Both the position numbers and the translations under genes were made by a program. Under the pieces are notes generated by a model. That model had not been told where the DNA came from, searched no databases, and was given only the letters and a program-made list of their open reading frames with translations. From NCBI GenBank assembly GCA_012972825.1, contig JABDHL010000077.1:1-55063 (forward strand): a stretch of DNA of 55,063 nt. Reading direction: 5' to 3'. Of the stretch, positions 10,198-19,476 are shown piece after piece. Position 1 is the first letter of the stretch. Each line of letters starts with the position of its first letter. The stretch is from Chlorobiaceae bacterium (lineage in GTDB: Bacteria; Bacteroidota; Chlorobiia; Chlorobiales; Chlorobiaceae).

Positions 10198-11832
10198 TTA
10201 CCGATTATGTTGTCCTTCATTATCATATTCACCACCAGTTACTTTAACGGAATTTAATGCTTTGCTTTCCGATACTTCATTATCAGCATGAAGAACGGAA
10301 CCTGCCTCTGAAAGTACCTCATCCGATACAGGTGCAGACACAACCTCTTTAGGGGAATGAGAACTTTCCGGTTCCGCATCCGACATAATCCTGATTTTTT
10401 TTCGTTGTACATTTGGGACAATTCTATCCACCTCATGTTCAACAATTGCTCTTGGCTCCTTGATCTCATGCTCAGGAGATTCCAAAGAAAAGTCATCCAG
10501 ACTCATCATGCTTTTCACTATGGATGGCGTGCTCTCTTCTGGAGCTTTAATGGTAATCTTTTTACGCTTCGGAGCAGCAGCATCATCAGCGTCATCTACG
10601 ATCTTCATTCTTTTTGAAGATGCTGCAGAGACAGTATTCTCTTGCCTTTCTACAATATCATTCCCAAAACAATCATCATTCAACGTTGCTTCATCATCGC
10701 TTTTAATATGAATACTCTTTCTTCTGGCGGGAGTCTCACTATCGTCATCGGCTCCGCGTCGTCGTTGATTCTTCGGCAAATCATCATTTGCATCCGGTGC
10801 ACCAGTTCTTGAGGAACTTTTCGGTGCTGATTTCTTTCCCCCTCCTCCAAAACTGGAAGAAAGTTTCATAAGTTTGTTAACGGAGCCGATCATCCCGTCA
10901 TTGCGCACAGCAGTTTTAACAATATTCAGGACAAAGCGCTCTGCCTGCGGATTATCTGCAATACTGATCACCAGTTCATTGAGAGCTGTGAGCATGCCTG
11001 GAACATGCTGCAGATCATTCTTAAGCTGCTCTCGAATTTTAAAAGGAGCATCGCCAACCATCTCTTTTATTGATTCAGCGATTCTTTTCAATGAAGCAGG
11101 ATCCTTTGGAAGAATATTTTCAATTCCCTTTAAAGCATTTGCAGGGGAAAAGCCACCCGATTGGCGTTCTCCACTTTGTCCTCCACCTGAGGGTTGTCCG
11201 CTGTAGTGCTGCGGTTGTTCAGGAGTCGCATACCCGATATTTGCCTTGTACTGCTCAAGAAGATCCTGACCATACCCGATATGACTTTCCTGTTGCGCTA
11301 TATTTGGTGCATCAAATCGAAAAGAAATTACCCGAGGAATACAAACCCCTCGAGATCCACGAAGAATTGCGTCTGCAACATCGTCAGGCAGGTCTTTGCG
11401 ATAATTAAGACCAAGATGCTCTTCAATAATTGATTCAATGACAGTTTGAAGCCGGGAAATCAATTCAGCTTCCCGCACTTCAACCATATCAAAAATCACA
11501 TAAACCGGATCCTTTCCATCACGACAAATCTTAAAATTCAACGTCGCAAAATCATGATCTTTATTCCGGCTGTTGACTGAAACTGCCCCAAGCTCAAATC
11601 TGTCGAGATAGTCTTTACTTGAACCTCGTGCCCAAAAGTAAACGGCCTTGTCGGTATAAACCAGGTAATCCTGAAAGGCAATATTACCTACACGCTCCTG
11701 ATGCGATTCATAAAAAACCCCTTCAAAAAATGCAATCGGATTTTCACCTGCATTCATGAGGCCTTTCTGAAAAAACTCAGTTACATCATCCTGTTCAGTC
11801 TGCCCTGAGATATACAAAGATAAATTTGCCAT
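10198..11832 (-). CDS. PH-like-domain protein with repetitive charged tail
   Basis: 544 residues, not assignable to a named function. About residues 1-150 look like a bacterial pleckstrin-homology-like domain ([19 protein letters not shown], then alternating strands ending in a helix). Residues 205-228 are a Gly/Ser/Gln-rich linker; 229-328 form a mostly helical block ([35 protein letters not shown]). From residue 330 the chain is low-complexity and charged, with four copies of a basic-hydrophobic-acidic motif near residues 370, 407, 422 and 477 (for example [12 protein letters not shown] and [12 protein letters not shown]). No signal peptide or membrane segment is seen. It sits between csmA and ATPase copy 1, suggesting a scaffold or adaptor for chlorosome or envelope assembly; that role is inference. 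Confidence 0.7.
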   Translation of the reverse strand: MANLSLYISGQTEQDDVTEFFQKGLMNAGENPIAFFEGVFYESHQERVGNIAFQDYLVYTDKAVYFWARGSSKDYLDRFELGAVSVNSRNKDHDFATLNFKICRDGKDPVYVIFDMVEVREAELISRLQTVIESIIEEHLGLNYRKDLPDDVADAILRGSRGVCIPRVISFRFDAPNIAQQESHIGYGQDLLEQYKANIGYATPEQPQHYSGQPSGGGQSGERQSGGFSPANALKGIENILPKDPASLKRIAESIKEMVGDAPFKIREQLKNDLQHVPGMLTALNELVISIADNPQAERFVLNIVKTAVRNDGMIGSVNKLMKLSSSFGGGGKKSAPKSSSRTGAPDANDDLPKNQRRRGADDDSETPARRKSIHIKSDDEATLNDDCFGNDIVERQENTVSAASSKRMKIVDDADDAAAPKRKKITIKAPEESTPSIVKSMMSLDDFSLESPEHEIKEPRAIVEHEVDRIVPNVQRKKIRIMSDAEPESSHSPKEVVSAPVSDEVLSEAGSVLHADNEVSESKALNSVKVTGGEYDNEGQHNR

Positions 11833-12046
11833 TAACTACACTCGTTCACTTGATACTTATTGGGACGTTGAGCCGAAATCTATCAAATTTTTATAATAAA
11901 CAGAAATTACTCGATTAACCGAAGTGCTTTCGGCTTCATAAACCATAGGGCTGATTACAAACAGGACTGGAGAGAAAGAAGCAAGAACGGGCATCATGCA
12001 TCAAATGAAAGAAGGAGGCTGTTATTCGAGATGGGCTTACTACTGA

Positions 12047-12087
12047 TAAAATAAAAAAGGCAGTGAAAACAAATACTTTTCACTGCC
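12047..12087 (-). terminator. Rho-independent terminator of csmC-csmA
   Basis: On the minus strand an 11-bp stem GGCAGTGAAAA/TTTTCACTGCC with a 7-base loop is followed by TTTTTTATTTTAT. It starts 24 bases after the csmA stop codon. This separates the very highly expressed csmCA transcript from the PH-like protein gene downstream. The rest of the 278-base gap (11833-12046) is AT-rich and presumably holds that gene's own promoter. Confidence 0.93.
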
Positions 12088-12110
12088 TGAAATCGGAAAT
12101 TTTGCTGTGC

Positions 12111-12356
12111 TTATTTCGCAAACTTTGATGCTACTTCTTTCGAAGGAACAGCGTAGCCTGTGACTTCCGGTGATGATCCACGAAGGCTTGTTCCGCCTCC
12201 GCCCAAGCTACCATAAGCATTGCGATTGATTCTCATGGTACCTTTACCTAAAGAATCAAAAAGCATACCGACGGTTTCCCAATGCCCTTCAACCATAACT
12301 TCAAAAATACGTCCGGCTGCAGCCAGGATATCGGTAAAAACGCCACCACCACTCAT
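12111..12356 (-). CDS. csmA: Chlorosome envelope/baseplate protein CsmA precursor
   Basis: CsmA is the most abundant chlorosome protein; it binds BChl a and forms the paracrystalline baseplate that passes energy from the BChl aggregates to the FMO protein. 81 residues, almost identical to the known Chlorobium sequence from [18 protein letters not shown] onward, including H25 and W26 in the GHWETVG segment implicated in pigment binding. It has a slightly longer Gly-rich stretch (LGGGGTSL) than the 79-residue C. tepidum form as I remember it. The C-terminal about 20 residues are known to be removed in maturation. It lies 144 bases downstream of csmC, has an unusually strong ribosome binding site and a strong terminator. 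Confidence 0.98.
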   Translation of the reverse strand: MSGGGVFTDILAAAGRIFEVMVEGHWETVGMLFDSLGKGTMRINRNAYGSLGGGGTSLRGSSPEVTGYAVPSKEVASKFAK

Positions 12357-12360
12357 AATT

Positions 12361-12367
12361 CCTCCTT
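12361..12367 (-). promoter_or_regulatory. Strong Shine-Dalgarno sequence of csmA
   Basis: AAGGAGG lies 4 bases upstream of the csmA ATG. Most genes in the window show no such match, as is common in the Chlorobi/Bacteroidota group, so this site fits the very high expression of CsmA and supports the start codon. Confidence 0.85.
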
Positions 12368-12500
12368 GGAATTTAATTATTGGAAAGTTATCAGAAAGTT
12401 AAAAGACTATTCTTTTACTAATTTACAGTAATAAACAAAAAAACAAAAGAAAAAGATTACACTTCCAAAAACAGAAAGACGGACTATAAGCTACGTGCTC

Positions 12501-12920
12501 CTATTTTTTTATTGGGCCTTTCTGAAATGAACCGGTAAAATTTTTGACCACTTCAGAGGCAGAGACACCTGCATCTCCAACAGCTGTTGCAGCATTTCCT
12601 GTTGCATTTTCAACAGTTTCAACAGCACTGGCATACAACTCGTTAGCGGCTCTTGATGCGTCTTTAACGGTAATTGCAACACGGTCGATGGTCTCGCCAA
12701 CAACTCCACCTGTACTGCCAAGCAGATTACCGATACCTGATGCATCGATAACAGCGCCTACTGTACCGGTTACTGTGTCAAACACATTGCCTGCAAGATT
12801 CAGCCCACCTACAACAGCGCTCTGTCCGGTTAAAAGAACGCTTTCAGCAAGAAACGTAAGGCGATCAGTAAAGTCTAGCTCTTTGAAATCCTTACGAAGT
12901 TTCTGATACGATTCAGACAT
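12501..12920 (-). CDS. csmC: Chlorosome envelope protein CsmC
   Basis: Structural protein of the chlorosome envelope, a CsmC/CsmD-family member. The N terminus ([17 protein letters not shown]) is hydrophilic and is followed by a long Gly/Ala/Val-rich low-complexity stretch (about residues 35-125: [21 protein letters not shown] and similar) with repeated amphipathic character, consistent with insertion in the lipid monolayer of the chlorosome. I choose ATG 12920 (139 residues) because GGAG lies 7 bases upstream; an ATG at 12932 would add four residues. csmC precedes csmA as in other green sulfur bacteria. The intergenic gap carries no terminator, so a csmCA dicistronic message is likely. Confidence 0.93.
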   Translation of the reverse strand: MSESYQKLRKDFKELDFTDRLTFLAESVLLTGQSAVVGGLNLAGNVFDTVTGTVGAVIDASGIGNLLGSTGGVVGETIDRVAITVKDASRAANELYASAVETVENATGNAATAVGDAGVSASEVVKNFTGSFQKGPIKK

Positions 12921-12968
12921 TCTACTCTCCATGGAAATGAGGCCGCTCTTAACAATGCCCCTGTTATG

Positions 12969-12996
12969 ATTATAGACTAAGGAAAATATATGTTAA
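12969..12996 (-). promoter_or_regulatory. Predicted sigma-70-type promoter of csmC-csmA
   Basis: On the minus strand TTAACA and a perfect TATAAT are separated by 16 bases, ending 48 bases upstream of the csmC start. The upstream flank is very AT-rich (runs of TTTTTATG), as expected of an UP-element-assisted promoter. Confidence 0.6.
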
Positions 12997-13046
12997 AAAC
13001 ATAAACATAAAAATTGATCTAAACAAGTACTCTTCACCATGTGAAT

Positions 13047-14273
13047 TCAGCCTCTATCATACGCCTTTTGCTCTTTCTGCATCCGGCTCTCTTCGTGACG
13101 ATCAAGATCAAAAGGAATGTGAAGCCATTTCTCCTTGAAAACAGCATCCCCCGGCTCAAGACCCGTCAGGCTGATTGGAAGCGTAATAATTTTACGCTGA
13201 TTGCCGATCTGCACAAACAACTCATCACCAGTCACCCATACGTCGATATCGACAGGATTGGCAAACATAAGCTTCAACTGTACTTCATAGACATTACCGT
13301 TGCGGACAAACTTGATCGGCGGTTCATCATACATCATATCTGAAGGATCACTATCACCATACATGTCTTTTGCAAACATTTCAAGCGACTTGAGACCGAC
13401 AATTTCCTGTTCGTACATCCTGAGCTTTGTTACTGGAAGAGGAGAGAAGCCTTCTTCTATTTCTCCGAGATACTTCTGTTGAATAGCTTTCCAATTCTCC
13501 TGATAACCACAATCCTCGTTAATATCAAGCAACCTGTTGACAAGTACCATATCCACCTTGAAACCGTAAAGATTCAGATAGGTCAATGCACGCATGGTCT
13601 CCTTGATCGACATTTTCTCAGCATTCATCACCAGACGAACTGTAGATTTTTTATTATCAGTAAGGATATCACGGATATCTTCAAGTTCATCAAATACCTG
13701 GTCAACCGAATCCAGGGCATCAGCGGGAGGAATAAAAAACGCAATTTTATCAGACATCCTCGAAAGAGGCTTGCTAAGCGGCTTGATAAGATATTTATTG
13801 ACATTTTTCACAGCTTTCATCCCCCATGCGAGGGTATCGGGAAGGGAAAGAAGCCTCAATGTTTCGCCTGTAGGGGCAGTATCGAGCACAAGAACATCAT
13901 AAAGGCCTGATGCTTTATAGCGCTTTATCCGTAAGAGAGAAAACAGTTCTTCCATTCCGGGCAGGATGGTCATTTCATCAGCCATAACTCCGGAAACACC
14001 CTGGGCCATAAAAATCCTGGTATAATACTTCTGTACAGAATGCCAATTCTGCTTGAGATCCACATAGGGATTGACCTCAATTGCATCGAGATTTTCCTTG
14101 ATCTTTGTCGGTTCTGCGCCGAGAGGTAGGTTAAATGAATCCGAAAGGCTGTGAGCGGGATCGGTTGAAAGGACAAGAGTACGATAGCCAAGCTGCGACA
14201 AGCGTACAGCCGTAGCCGCAGAAACACTGGTTTTGCCTACCCCGCCTTTACCTGTGAACGTTAAAATACGCAT
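13047..14273 (-). CDS. Get3/ArsA-like ATPase with C-terminal crystallin-like domain (copy 2)
   Basis: Paralog of the ATPase at 8996-10150, 408 residues. P-loop GKGGVGKTS at residues 8-16, switch I STDPAHSLSDSFNLPL (canonical DPAHS) and switch II LDTAPTGETLRLLSLPDT match the Get3/ArsA family more closely than copy 1 does. A helical middle region (about 150-290) would form the client-binding part; no CxxC zinc motif is visible. From about residue 325 a beta-sandwich-like segment (GDELFVQIGNQRKIITLP ... WLHIPFDL) resembles an alpha-crystallin domain, followed by a short charged tail. It lies directly upstream of csmC on the same strand (126-base gap containing the csmC promoter) and diverges from pyrK. 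Two non-identical copies could act as a heterodimer; clients are unknown. Confidence 0.87.
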   Translation of the reverse strand: MRILTFTGKGGVGKTSVSAATAVRLSQLGYRTLVLSTDPAHSLSDSFNLPLGAEPTKIKENLDAIEVNPYVDLKQNWHSVQKYYTRIFMAQGVSGVMADEMTILPGMEELFSLLRIKRYKASGLYDVLVLDTAPTGETLRLLSLPDTLAWGMKAVKNVNKYLIKPLSKPLSRMSDKIAFFIPPADALDSVDQVFDELEDIRDILTDNKKSTVRLVMNAEKMSIKETMRALTYLNLYGFKVDMVLVNRLLDINEDCGYQENWKAIQQKYLGEIEEGFSPLPVTKLRMYEQEIVGLKSLEMFAKDMYGDSDPSDMMYDEPPIKFVRNGNVYEVQLKLMFANPVDIDVWVTGDELFVQIGNQRKIITLPISLTGLEPGDAVFKEKWLHIPFDLDRHEESRMQKEQKAYDRG

Positions 14274-14591
14274 GAACCAAACATTGATTTAGGTATACAG
14301 AGGAAAAATCATAAGAGTCAAAGATATAACTCTGAGATGACACTACAAAAGAAACTAACATACACACTTCAGGCAATGTTAAAAATATTAATCCCTGTTG
14401 TTAATTTTTTTACTGCCATACTATTCGCCTGAAAGCAATGCCGTGATCGCTGATTTGTCTCAACTGATTCAAATGAAAGAAGTAACAATGAATGAACCGT
14501 GCATCAGCAAACGAATGTCAGGGAATGACTTGCAAATGAGATCTCCACTCGCTTAATTAATACATCTCAGTTATCTACTATCACCCTTTTC
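14274..14591. other. Divergent intergenic region (ATPase copy 2 / pyrK)
   Basis: 318 bases between divergent genes. AT-rich, with no ORF worth calling and no RNA gene. A weak spaced inverted repeat TTCAGGC (14368-14374) / GCCTGAA (14427-14433) is the only structure I see; it presumably holds the two promoters. Confidence 0.5.
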
Positions 14592-15398
14592 ATGAGCCCC
14601 GTTATGCTCGAAACAAACACTATTGTCGATGTCAGGGCAACCATAGTCCAGAACCGACGCATCAGCAGCAATGTCAGTATTATTACCATCAACTGCCCCT
14701 CAATTGCTGCCACAGCAAAACCTGGAAACTTTGTTAATATTAAGGTCAGCTCTACCTCACAACCGCTGCTCAGAAGACCTTTTTCCATTCACAACGTTCA
14801 GGGAGCCCTCATTGAAATCATGGTTAAATCCATTGGATGCGGCACGGCTCTTTTCTGCGATTCCGTAGAGGACTCGACGGTGATGGTGCTTGGACCGCTT
14901 GGAAGCTTTTTTTCAATTACCGACCATGTTTTTAATACTGCCATTCTTGTTTCGGGAGGAATCGGCACAGCTCCAATGCTTTTTCTGGAAAAAACACTGG
15001 CTGCACAAGGCAAAACAGTGATCAACCTGATCGGAGGACGGACAAAAAATGACCTTCTCGCCCAAAACCTCAGCAATTGCCGGTTTGCTACGGATGACGG
15101 ATCCACAGGCTTCAAAGGCACAGTGGTTGACCTGCTCCATAGAGATCTGCCTGGAATTGAAAAAGAAGGCCCCATCAAAATATTTGGCTGCGGCCCCAAC
15201 CCGATGCTGAAAGTGCTTGCAAAATTCAGCAATGATCACCATGTAGCGTGTGATATCTCGCTCGAATCAGTGATGGGTTGCGGTATTGGCATTTGCTACG
15301 GATGCAGCGTTGAAATCAACACTCCGGAAAAAGGCATACGTACCATCCTTCTTTGTCGTGAAGGCCCTGTCATTGATGCAAAACTGCTTGTAGTATAG
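14592..15398 (+). CDS. pyrK: Dihydroorotate dehydrogenase electron transfer subunit
   Basis: Iron-sulfur flavoprotein that passes electrons from dihydroorotate dehydrogenase B (PyrD) to NAD in pyrimidine synthesis. 268 residues. FAD-binding RRPFSIHN is at 61-68, a nucleotide-binding SGGIGTAPM at 121-129 and FGCGPNPML at 198-206. The [2Fe-2S] cluster ligands C230, C235, C238 and C255 (CX4CX2CX16C) are all present. No pyrD is seen in the window. ATG 14592 or ATG 14604 could be the start. The family also includes sulfhydrogenase and NfnA-type subunits, but the Cys spacing and length fit PyrK. ssb follows after 73 bases. Confidence 0.9.
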   Translation: MSPVMLETNTIVDVRATIVQNRRISSNVSIITINCPSIAATAKPGNFVNIKVSSTSQPLLRRPFSIHNVQGALIEIMVKSIGCGTALFCDSVEDSTVMVLGPLGSFFSITDHVFNTAILVSGGIGTAPMLFLEKTLAAQGKTVINLIGGRTKNDLLAQNLSNCRFATDDGSTGFKGTVVDLLHRDLPGIEKEGPIKIFGCGPNPMLKVLAKFSNDHHVACDISLESVMGCGIGICYGCSVEINTPEKGIRTILLCREGPVIDAKLLVV

Positions 15399-15471
15399 AA
15401 GGTATAGATATATCTTTTTAACAATGGGGATATAATTCCCGAAAATTTTGATCAACGAAGAAAACAACACT

Positions 15472-15927
15472 ATGGCAAAAGGCGTTAATAAAGTATTTCT
15501 TCTCGGAAGGCTCGGTGGAGAACCGGAAAGCCGTCAGGCGGGATCAACAACCGTTTCAAACTTTACTGTCGCAACAAGCGAAAAGTTCAAAAACCAGCAG
15601 GGAGAGTGGCAGGAGAGAACGGAATGGCATAGAGTCGTTGCCTGGGGACGGTTAGCAGAAATATGCAAAGAGTATCTGCACAAAGGATCGCTGGTACACA
15701 TTGAGGGAAGGCTGCAGACACGGAGCTGGGAAAAAGAGGGAGTGAAGCAGTACACTACAGAGATTGTGATCTCCGAAATAAATATGCTTGATAGCAAGCC
15801 TTCCGGACAGGGATATAACGAAGGAACATCACAAAGTTATGAGCGACCGCAAAGCACCCTGCCTGTATTTTCTGCTCCACCTTCGGGGTCACTGCTTGAA
15901 GAGGAAAAAGATGACCTGCCTTTCTAA
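15472..15927 (+). CDS. ssb: Single-stranded DNA-binding protein
   Basis: Tetrameric OB-fold protein that coats ssDNA in replication and repair. 151 residues from the ATG giving [16 protein letters not shown]; the in-frame upstream extension (8 codons) is not expected from the family. OB-fold motifs: [44 protein letters not shown] Pro/Gln/Ser-rich linker leads to the acidic tail EEEKDDLPF, the docking site for SSB partner proteins. holA follows 45 bases later on the same strand. Confidence 0.97.
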   Translation: MAKGVNKVFLLGRLGGEPESRQAGSTTVSNFTVATSEKFKNQQGEWQERTEWHRVVAWGRLAEICKEYLHKGSLVHIEGRLQTRSWEKEGVKQYTTEIVISEINMLDSKPSGQGYNEGTSQSYERPQSTLPVFSAPPSGSLLEEEKDDLPF

Positions 15928-15972
15928 ATTCTCTTTACTATGCAGGGTGCATTCCGTTGCACCCAATCCCCT

Positions 15973-17013
15973 ATGGATACACTGAAAAAAAACATTCTTG
16001 CCGGAAATATTTTACCGGTTTATTTCTTTTATGGACCCGAAAGCTACCTTAAGGAAGAGTGTGCCAGCATGATCAGAACGGCTCTTTTCCCCTCGAAAAA
16101 CGATGCTGCATGCAACACGCACATCCTTTGCGGATCGGATTTCACACCGGGGGAACTGATATCGAAAGCCTCCGAATACCCTATGTTCACTGCAAAACAG
16201 CTCATCATTGTCCGGCAATTTGACAAAATCAAAAAGCCCCTGACAAAAGAGCTGCAAAAACAGCACGATGCAAAGTTCAGTAACTACATCAAAAGTCCCG
16301 CTGAATTTACCGTTCTTGTATTCGATGCCGATCCTGTCGAAAAAAAAGATCAGGAAAGAAATTTGTTCAGCACGCTGAATAAATACCGCTATGATTTTCC
16401 GGTTATCAAAGACCCTGACCTATTCGCCTCCAATAGAGCGAAGGAGTCCGGATGGGAATTTGAGCCTGACGCACTCAAGGCATTTACAGCCTATATCCAG
16501 CCGTCGGCAAGGGAAATCTGCCACGAGATCGAAAAGATAATCATATACGCCTCTGTCCGATACACTGAAAAACGTATTACGGCAACCGATGTCTATGAAT
16601 GCGTCGGAATATCGCGCACCTATAACGTTTTCGAACTTGAAAAAGCTCTTGCTGAAAGAAATCTGAGATTATGCAGCGGAATATCACTCATGATCATGGA
16701 TCACGAAGGACTGAAAGAGGGTCTCGGCAACATTGTCCGCTTTCTTGCCACTTTTTATATTCGTCTCTGGAAACTTTCACTGCCCGACGTACGGAAGCTT
16801 CCCCATGCGGAAATCGCCAAAAATCTCGGTTTGTACGGGAAACAGGAGTACTTCGTTAAGAACTACCTTACCTACACAAGATCATTTTCTCTTCAGGATG
16901 CCGAACGTGCTATCGCTGCGCTGATGGAAACAGATGCGGCGCTTAAAGGGCTGCTCCCCTACCCTGATGAAAAATATCTTCTTCTCAGCCTTATGCAGAA
17001 ACTGCTTGGCTGA
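15973..17013 (+). CDS. holA: DNA polymerase III subunit delta
   Basis: Clamp-loader subunit that opens the beta sliding clamp. 346 residues from ATG 15973; the frame is open 11 codons upstream but the family start is near PVYFFYGPESYLKEE. The N-terminal AAA+-like domain has a degenerate P-loop (FFYGPESYLKE), as is normal for delta, and the middle and C-terminal helical parts contain SAREICHEIEKIIIYA and LGLYGKQEYFVKNYL, matching the family pattern. It is downstream of ssb, another replication gene. The next gene is convergent with a 30-base gap that lacks an obvious terminator. Confidence 0.92.
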   Translation: MDTLKKNILAGNILPVYFFYGPESYLKEECASMIRTALFPSKNDAACNTHILCGSDFTPGELISKASEYPMFTAKQLIIVRQFDKIKKPLTKELQKQHDAKFSNYIKSPAEFTVLVFDADPVEKKDQERNLFSTLNKYRYDFPVIKDPDLFASNRAKESGWEFEPDALKAFTAYIQPSAREICHEIEKIIIYASVRYTEKRITATDVYECVGISRTYNVFELEKALAERNLRLCSGISLMIMDHEGLKEGLGNIVRFLATFYIRLWKLSLPDVRKLPHAEIAKNLGLYGKQEYFVKNYLTYTRSFSLQDAERAIAALMETDAALKGLLPYPDEKYLLLSLMQKLLG

Positions 17014-17043
17014 ACAATCTCATTTTGCCTGAGTAACCCGAAT

Positions 17044-18036
17044 TCACAACCACCCTTGATGACGGTACCAGGAAATCGTTTTTCCAACACCTTCCACAAG
17101 AGATGTGCCAGCAGTAAAACCAAAATCGAGCTGAGCCTGCTCAGGAGAGCAGACCCAATAATCCTGAACGAGCTCATTGGCTTTATCGAGGTTGATAAGC
17201 TGAGGTTTTCCTGTTAACGAACCTGTCGCGCCGATAACCAAACCAACAAGAAAGACCAGCGGTTTAGGGAGCGACACCCTGTGCAGTTTCTTAAAACCTA
17301 ATACCTGCTGCGAAGCAGCAATAAGGTCATCCCACGAACATGGAAAACGAGAGGTAATATAATAAATTCGACCCACTGCCCTATCCGAGCGGGCTGCCAT
17401 CATGATGCCGGAGACAAGATCATCGACATAAATCATACTGAAACGTTGTTTCGCTGCACTGCCAGCCATCACCAATACCCCTTTGGCAAGCATCTGAAAA
17501 ACCTGCAGTATATCACGATCACCAGGTCCGTAAACAGCGGGAGGACGAACAATAGTAATCGGAATATCAGCTGATCGTTCCAGACAAAGGGTTTCAGCTC
17601 TTAATTTACTTCGCCCGTAAGCACTCACAGGATGAGGTGAATCAGACTCCCTGACACCGCTTAAACCATCCGCAGCCGGGCCGGCTGCGGTAAGCGATGA
17701 CACAAACAGAAACCTCTTCAAAGTCTGGTTATGTTTCCTGACGGCTTCAAGAAGATATTCCACCGGTGTTACATTACCAGCATCGTACCCAGCCTCATCA
17801 ACTGCTTTTGTCAAGCCAGCAAGGTGGACAATCCTGTCAACACCTTGTACAGCACAGGCAAGAGCTTCCTGATCGCTGAAGCTGCCCCGAACGACCTCCA
17901 CACCTTCTGGCAAAATTCCAACTACACTTTCTGGCCGAACAAATACCCTTATTATTTCTCCAGCTTTTGCAAGATAACTCAGCATTCTCACCCCAATAAA
18001 CCCGGTAGAACCAGTCAGCAGTATTGTTTCAGGCAT
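17044..18036 (-). CDS. NAD-dependent epimerase/dehydratase (extended SDR, possible 3-ketosphinganine reductase)
   Basis: 330-residue extended SDR. N-terminal GSTGFIGVR Rossmann motif (about residues 8-16), VHLAGLTKA strand, FVSSLTAAGPA active-site strand and YGRSK (YxxxK) catalytic pair. C-terminal half is helical and substrate-specific. It is divergent from a serine-palmitoyltransferase-like gene 237 bases away. In other bacteria an SDR of this type (CerR) reduces 3-ketosphinganine after SPT, so a sphingolipid-type role is a reasonable inference; sugar or steroid substrates are equally possible from sequence alone. Confidence 0.83.
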   Translation of the reverse strand: MPETILLTGSTGFIGVRMLSYLAKAGEIIRVFVRPESVVGILPEGVEVVRGSFSDQEALACAVQGVDRIVHLAGLTKAVDEAGYDAGNVTPVEYLLEAVRKHNQTLKRFLFVSSLTAAGPAADGLSGVRESDSPHPVSAYGRSKLRAETLCLERSADIPITIVRPPAVYGPGDRDILQVFQMLAKGVLVMAGSAAKQRFSMIYVDDLVSGIMMAARSDRAVGRIYYITSRFPCSWDDLIAASQQVLGFKKLHRVSLPKPLVFLVGLVIGATGSLTGKPQLINLDKANELVQDYWVCSPEQAQLDFGFTAGTSLVEGVGKTISWYRHQGWL

Positions 18037-18273
18037 ATCTTGATTTTCATTTATTCAGGCTCTCCCGATGCAGATTTCAATTTGAGCGTTCACAACATGA
18101 AAAAAACAGAGGGTGTTTCAACAAAAAAACAAAAATTTTAATACATTTCTGAACGTGGCTAAATGCAGCTTGCTTAAAACCCGGTCATCGAGCGAAACAA
18201 GCAATAATTAAATGACCGTAAATACACAAAATTCCAGCTTTTTTTGTTACAGCTGAAGTAAATTTGCGTTACT

Positions 18274-19476
18274 GTGGATAAAACGAAAGACCTATTTAAA
18301 AAATGCTTTGAGTTTACCCTGGCCGACGAAGTAAAGGCGCAGGGTTTATATCCCTTTTTTCACCCAATAGACGAAAGCGAAGGTCCGGTAGTCTCCTTTG
18401 GAGGGCGGAAACTGGTTATGGCCGGTTCAAACAACTATCTTGGGCTCACTGCTGACCCTAGGGTAAAGGAGGCCTCGATCAAAGCTATCAACAAATACGG
18501 GACAAGCTGCAGCGGTTCCCGCTACATGACCGGCACAGTCAATCTGCACGTTGAACTTGAAGAAAAGCTTGCTGACTTTTTTGAAAAAGAGCGCTGCCTG
18601 CTCTTCAGTACCGGCTACCAGACTGGACAAGGCATTATCCCGACTCTGGTTCAACGCGGAGAATATATTGTATCCGACCGCGATAACCATGCAAGCCTTG
18701 TGGCTGCGTCCATCATGGCTCAGGGAGCTGGAGCAAATCTGGTACGTTATAACCACAATAACATGGAAGACCTGGAGCGCGTGCTTCAGAATATTCCGGG
18801 AACTGCAGGACGGCTGATCGTTTCTGATGGAGTTTTCTCAGTGTCGGGGGAAATTGTAGATCTTCCTGGTTTGGTGAAACTGGCAAAGAGATACGACGCC
18901 CGGATTCTTATTGATGACGCTCATGCGGTAGGCGTCATCGGAAAAAGAGGCAGGGGCACCCCATCGGAGTTTGATCTTGTTAACGAGGTTGACCTCATCA
19001 TGGGGACATTTTCGAAAACCTTTGGATCACTCGGTGGTTACGTTGTTGGAGACCGAAGCGTCATCAACTATATCAAGCACAATGCATCTTCACTTATTTT
19101 CAGTGCTTCGCCCACTCCGGCCAGCGTAGCTGCCGTTCTGTCAACACTCGAAATCATCCGCAATGAGCCAGAGCTTATTGAACGACTTATCGCAAATACC
19201 GATTACGTTCGCCAGGGACTTCTCACTGCAGGGTTTTCGCTCCTGCCTTCACGTACTGCTATCGTTACCGTCCTGATCAAGGATCAGATGAAAACTCTTC
19301 TTTTTTGGAAAAAACTTTTCGATGCCGGTGTTTACGTCAACGCTTTCATACGCCCAGGTGTCATGCCGGGGCACGAAGCACTCCGTACAAGCTTTATGGC
19401 AACCCACAAACGTAAGCATCTTGAAAAAGTTGTCAATGAGTTCATCTCCATAGGTAAAGAACTTGGCGTCATCTGA
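18274..19476 (+). CDS. Alpha-oxoamine synthase, serine-palmitoyltransferase-like
   Basis: PLP enzyme condensing an amino acid with an acyl-CoA or acyl-ACP. 400 residues from a GTG start. Family features: [14 protein letters not shown], a Gly-rich [11 protein letters not shown] loop, the DRDNHASLV histidine segment, [12 protein letters not shown] aspartate strand, and [14 protein letters not shown] with the PLP lysine K248. The N-terminal [12 protein letters not shown] segment resembles the Bacteroidota serine palmitoyltransferase branch rather than BioF (8-amino-7-oxononanoate synthase) or Kbl. No biotin genes are nearby. The divergent SDR gene strengthens a sphingolipid or sulfonolipid-type reading. 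BioF cannot be excluded without a tree. Confidence 0.8.
   Translation: MDKTKDLFKKCFEFTLADEVKAQGLYPFFHPIDESEGPVVSFGGRKLVMAGSNNYLGLTADPRVKEASIKAINKYGTSCSGSRYMTGTVNLHVELEEKLADFFEKERCLLFSTGYQTGQGIIPTLVQRGEYIVSDRDNHASLVAASIMAQGAGANLVRYNHNNMEDLERVLQNIPGTAGRLIVSDGVFSVSGEIVDLPGLVKLAKRYDARILIDDAHAVGVIGKRGRGTPSEFDLVNEVDLIMGTFSKTFGSLGGYVVGDRSVINYIKHNASSLIFSASPTPASVAAVLSTLEIIRNEPELIERLIANTDYVRQGLLTAGFSLLPSRTAIVTVLIKDQMKTLLFWKKLFDAGVYVNAFIRPGVMPGHEALRTSFMATHKRKHLEKVVNEFISIGKELGVI

Noticed and set aside
8996..14273. Arsenite efflux (ArsA) function for the two ATPases
   Set aside because: No arsB, arsD, arsR or arsC nearby, single ATPase domain per protein, and fusion to a crystallin-like domain favour a Get3-type role.
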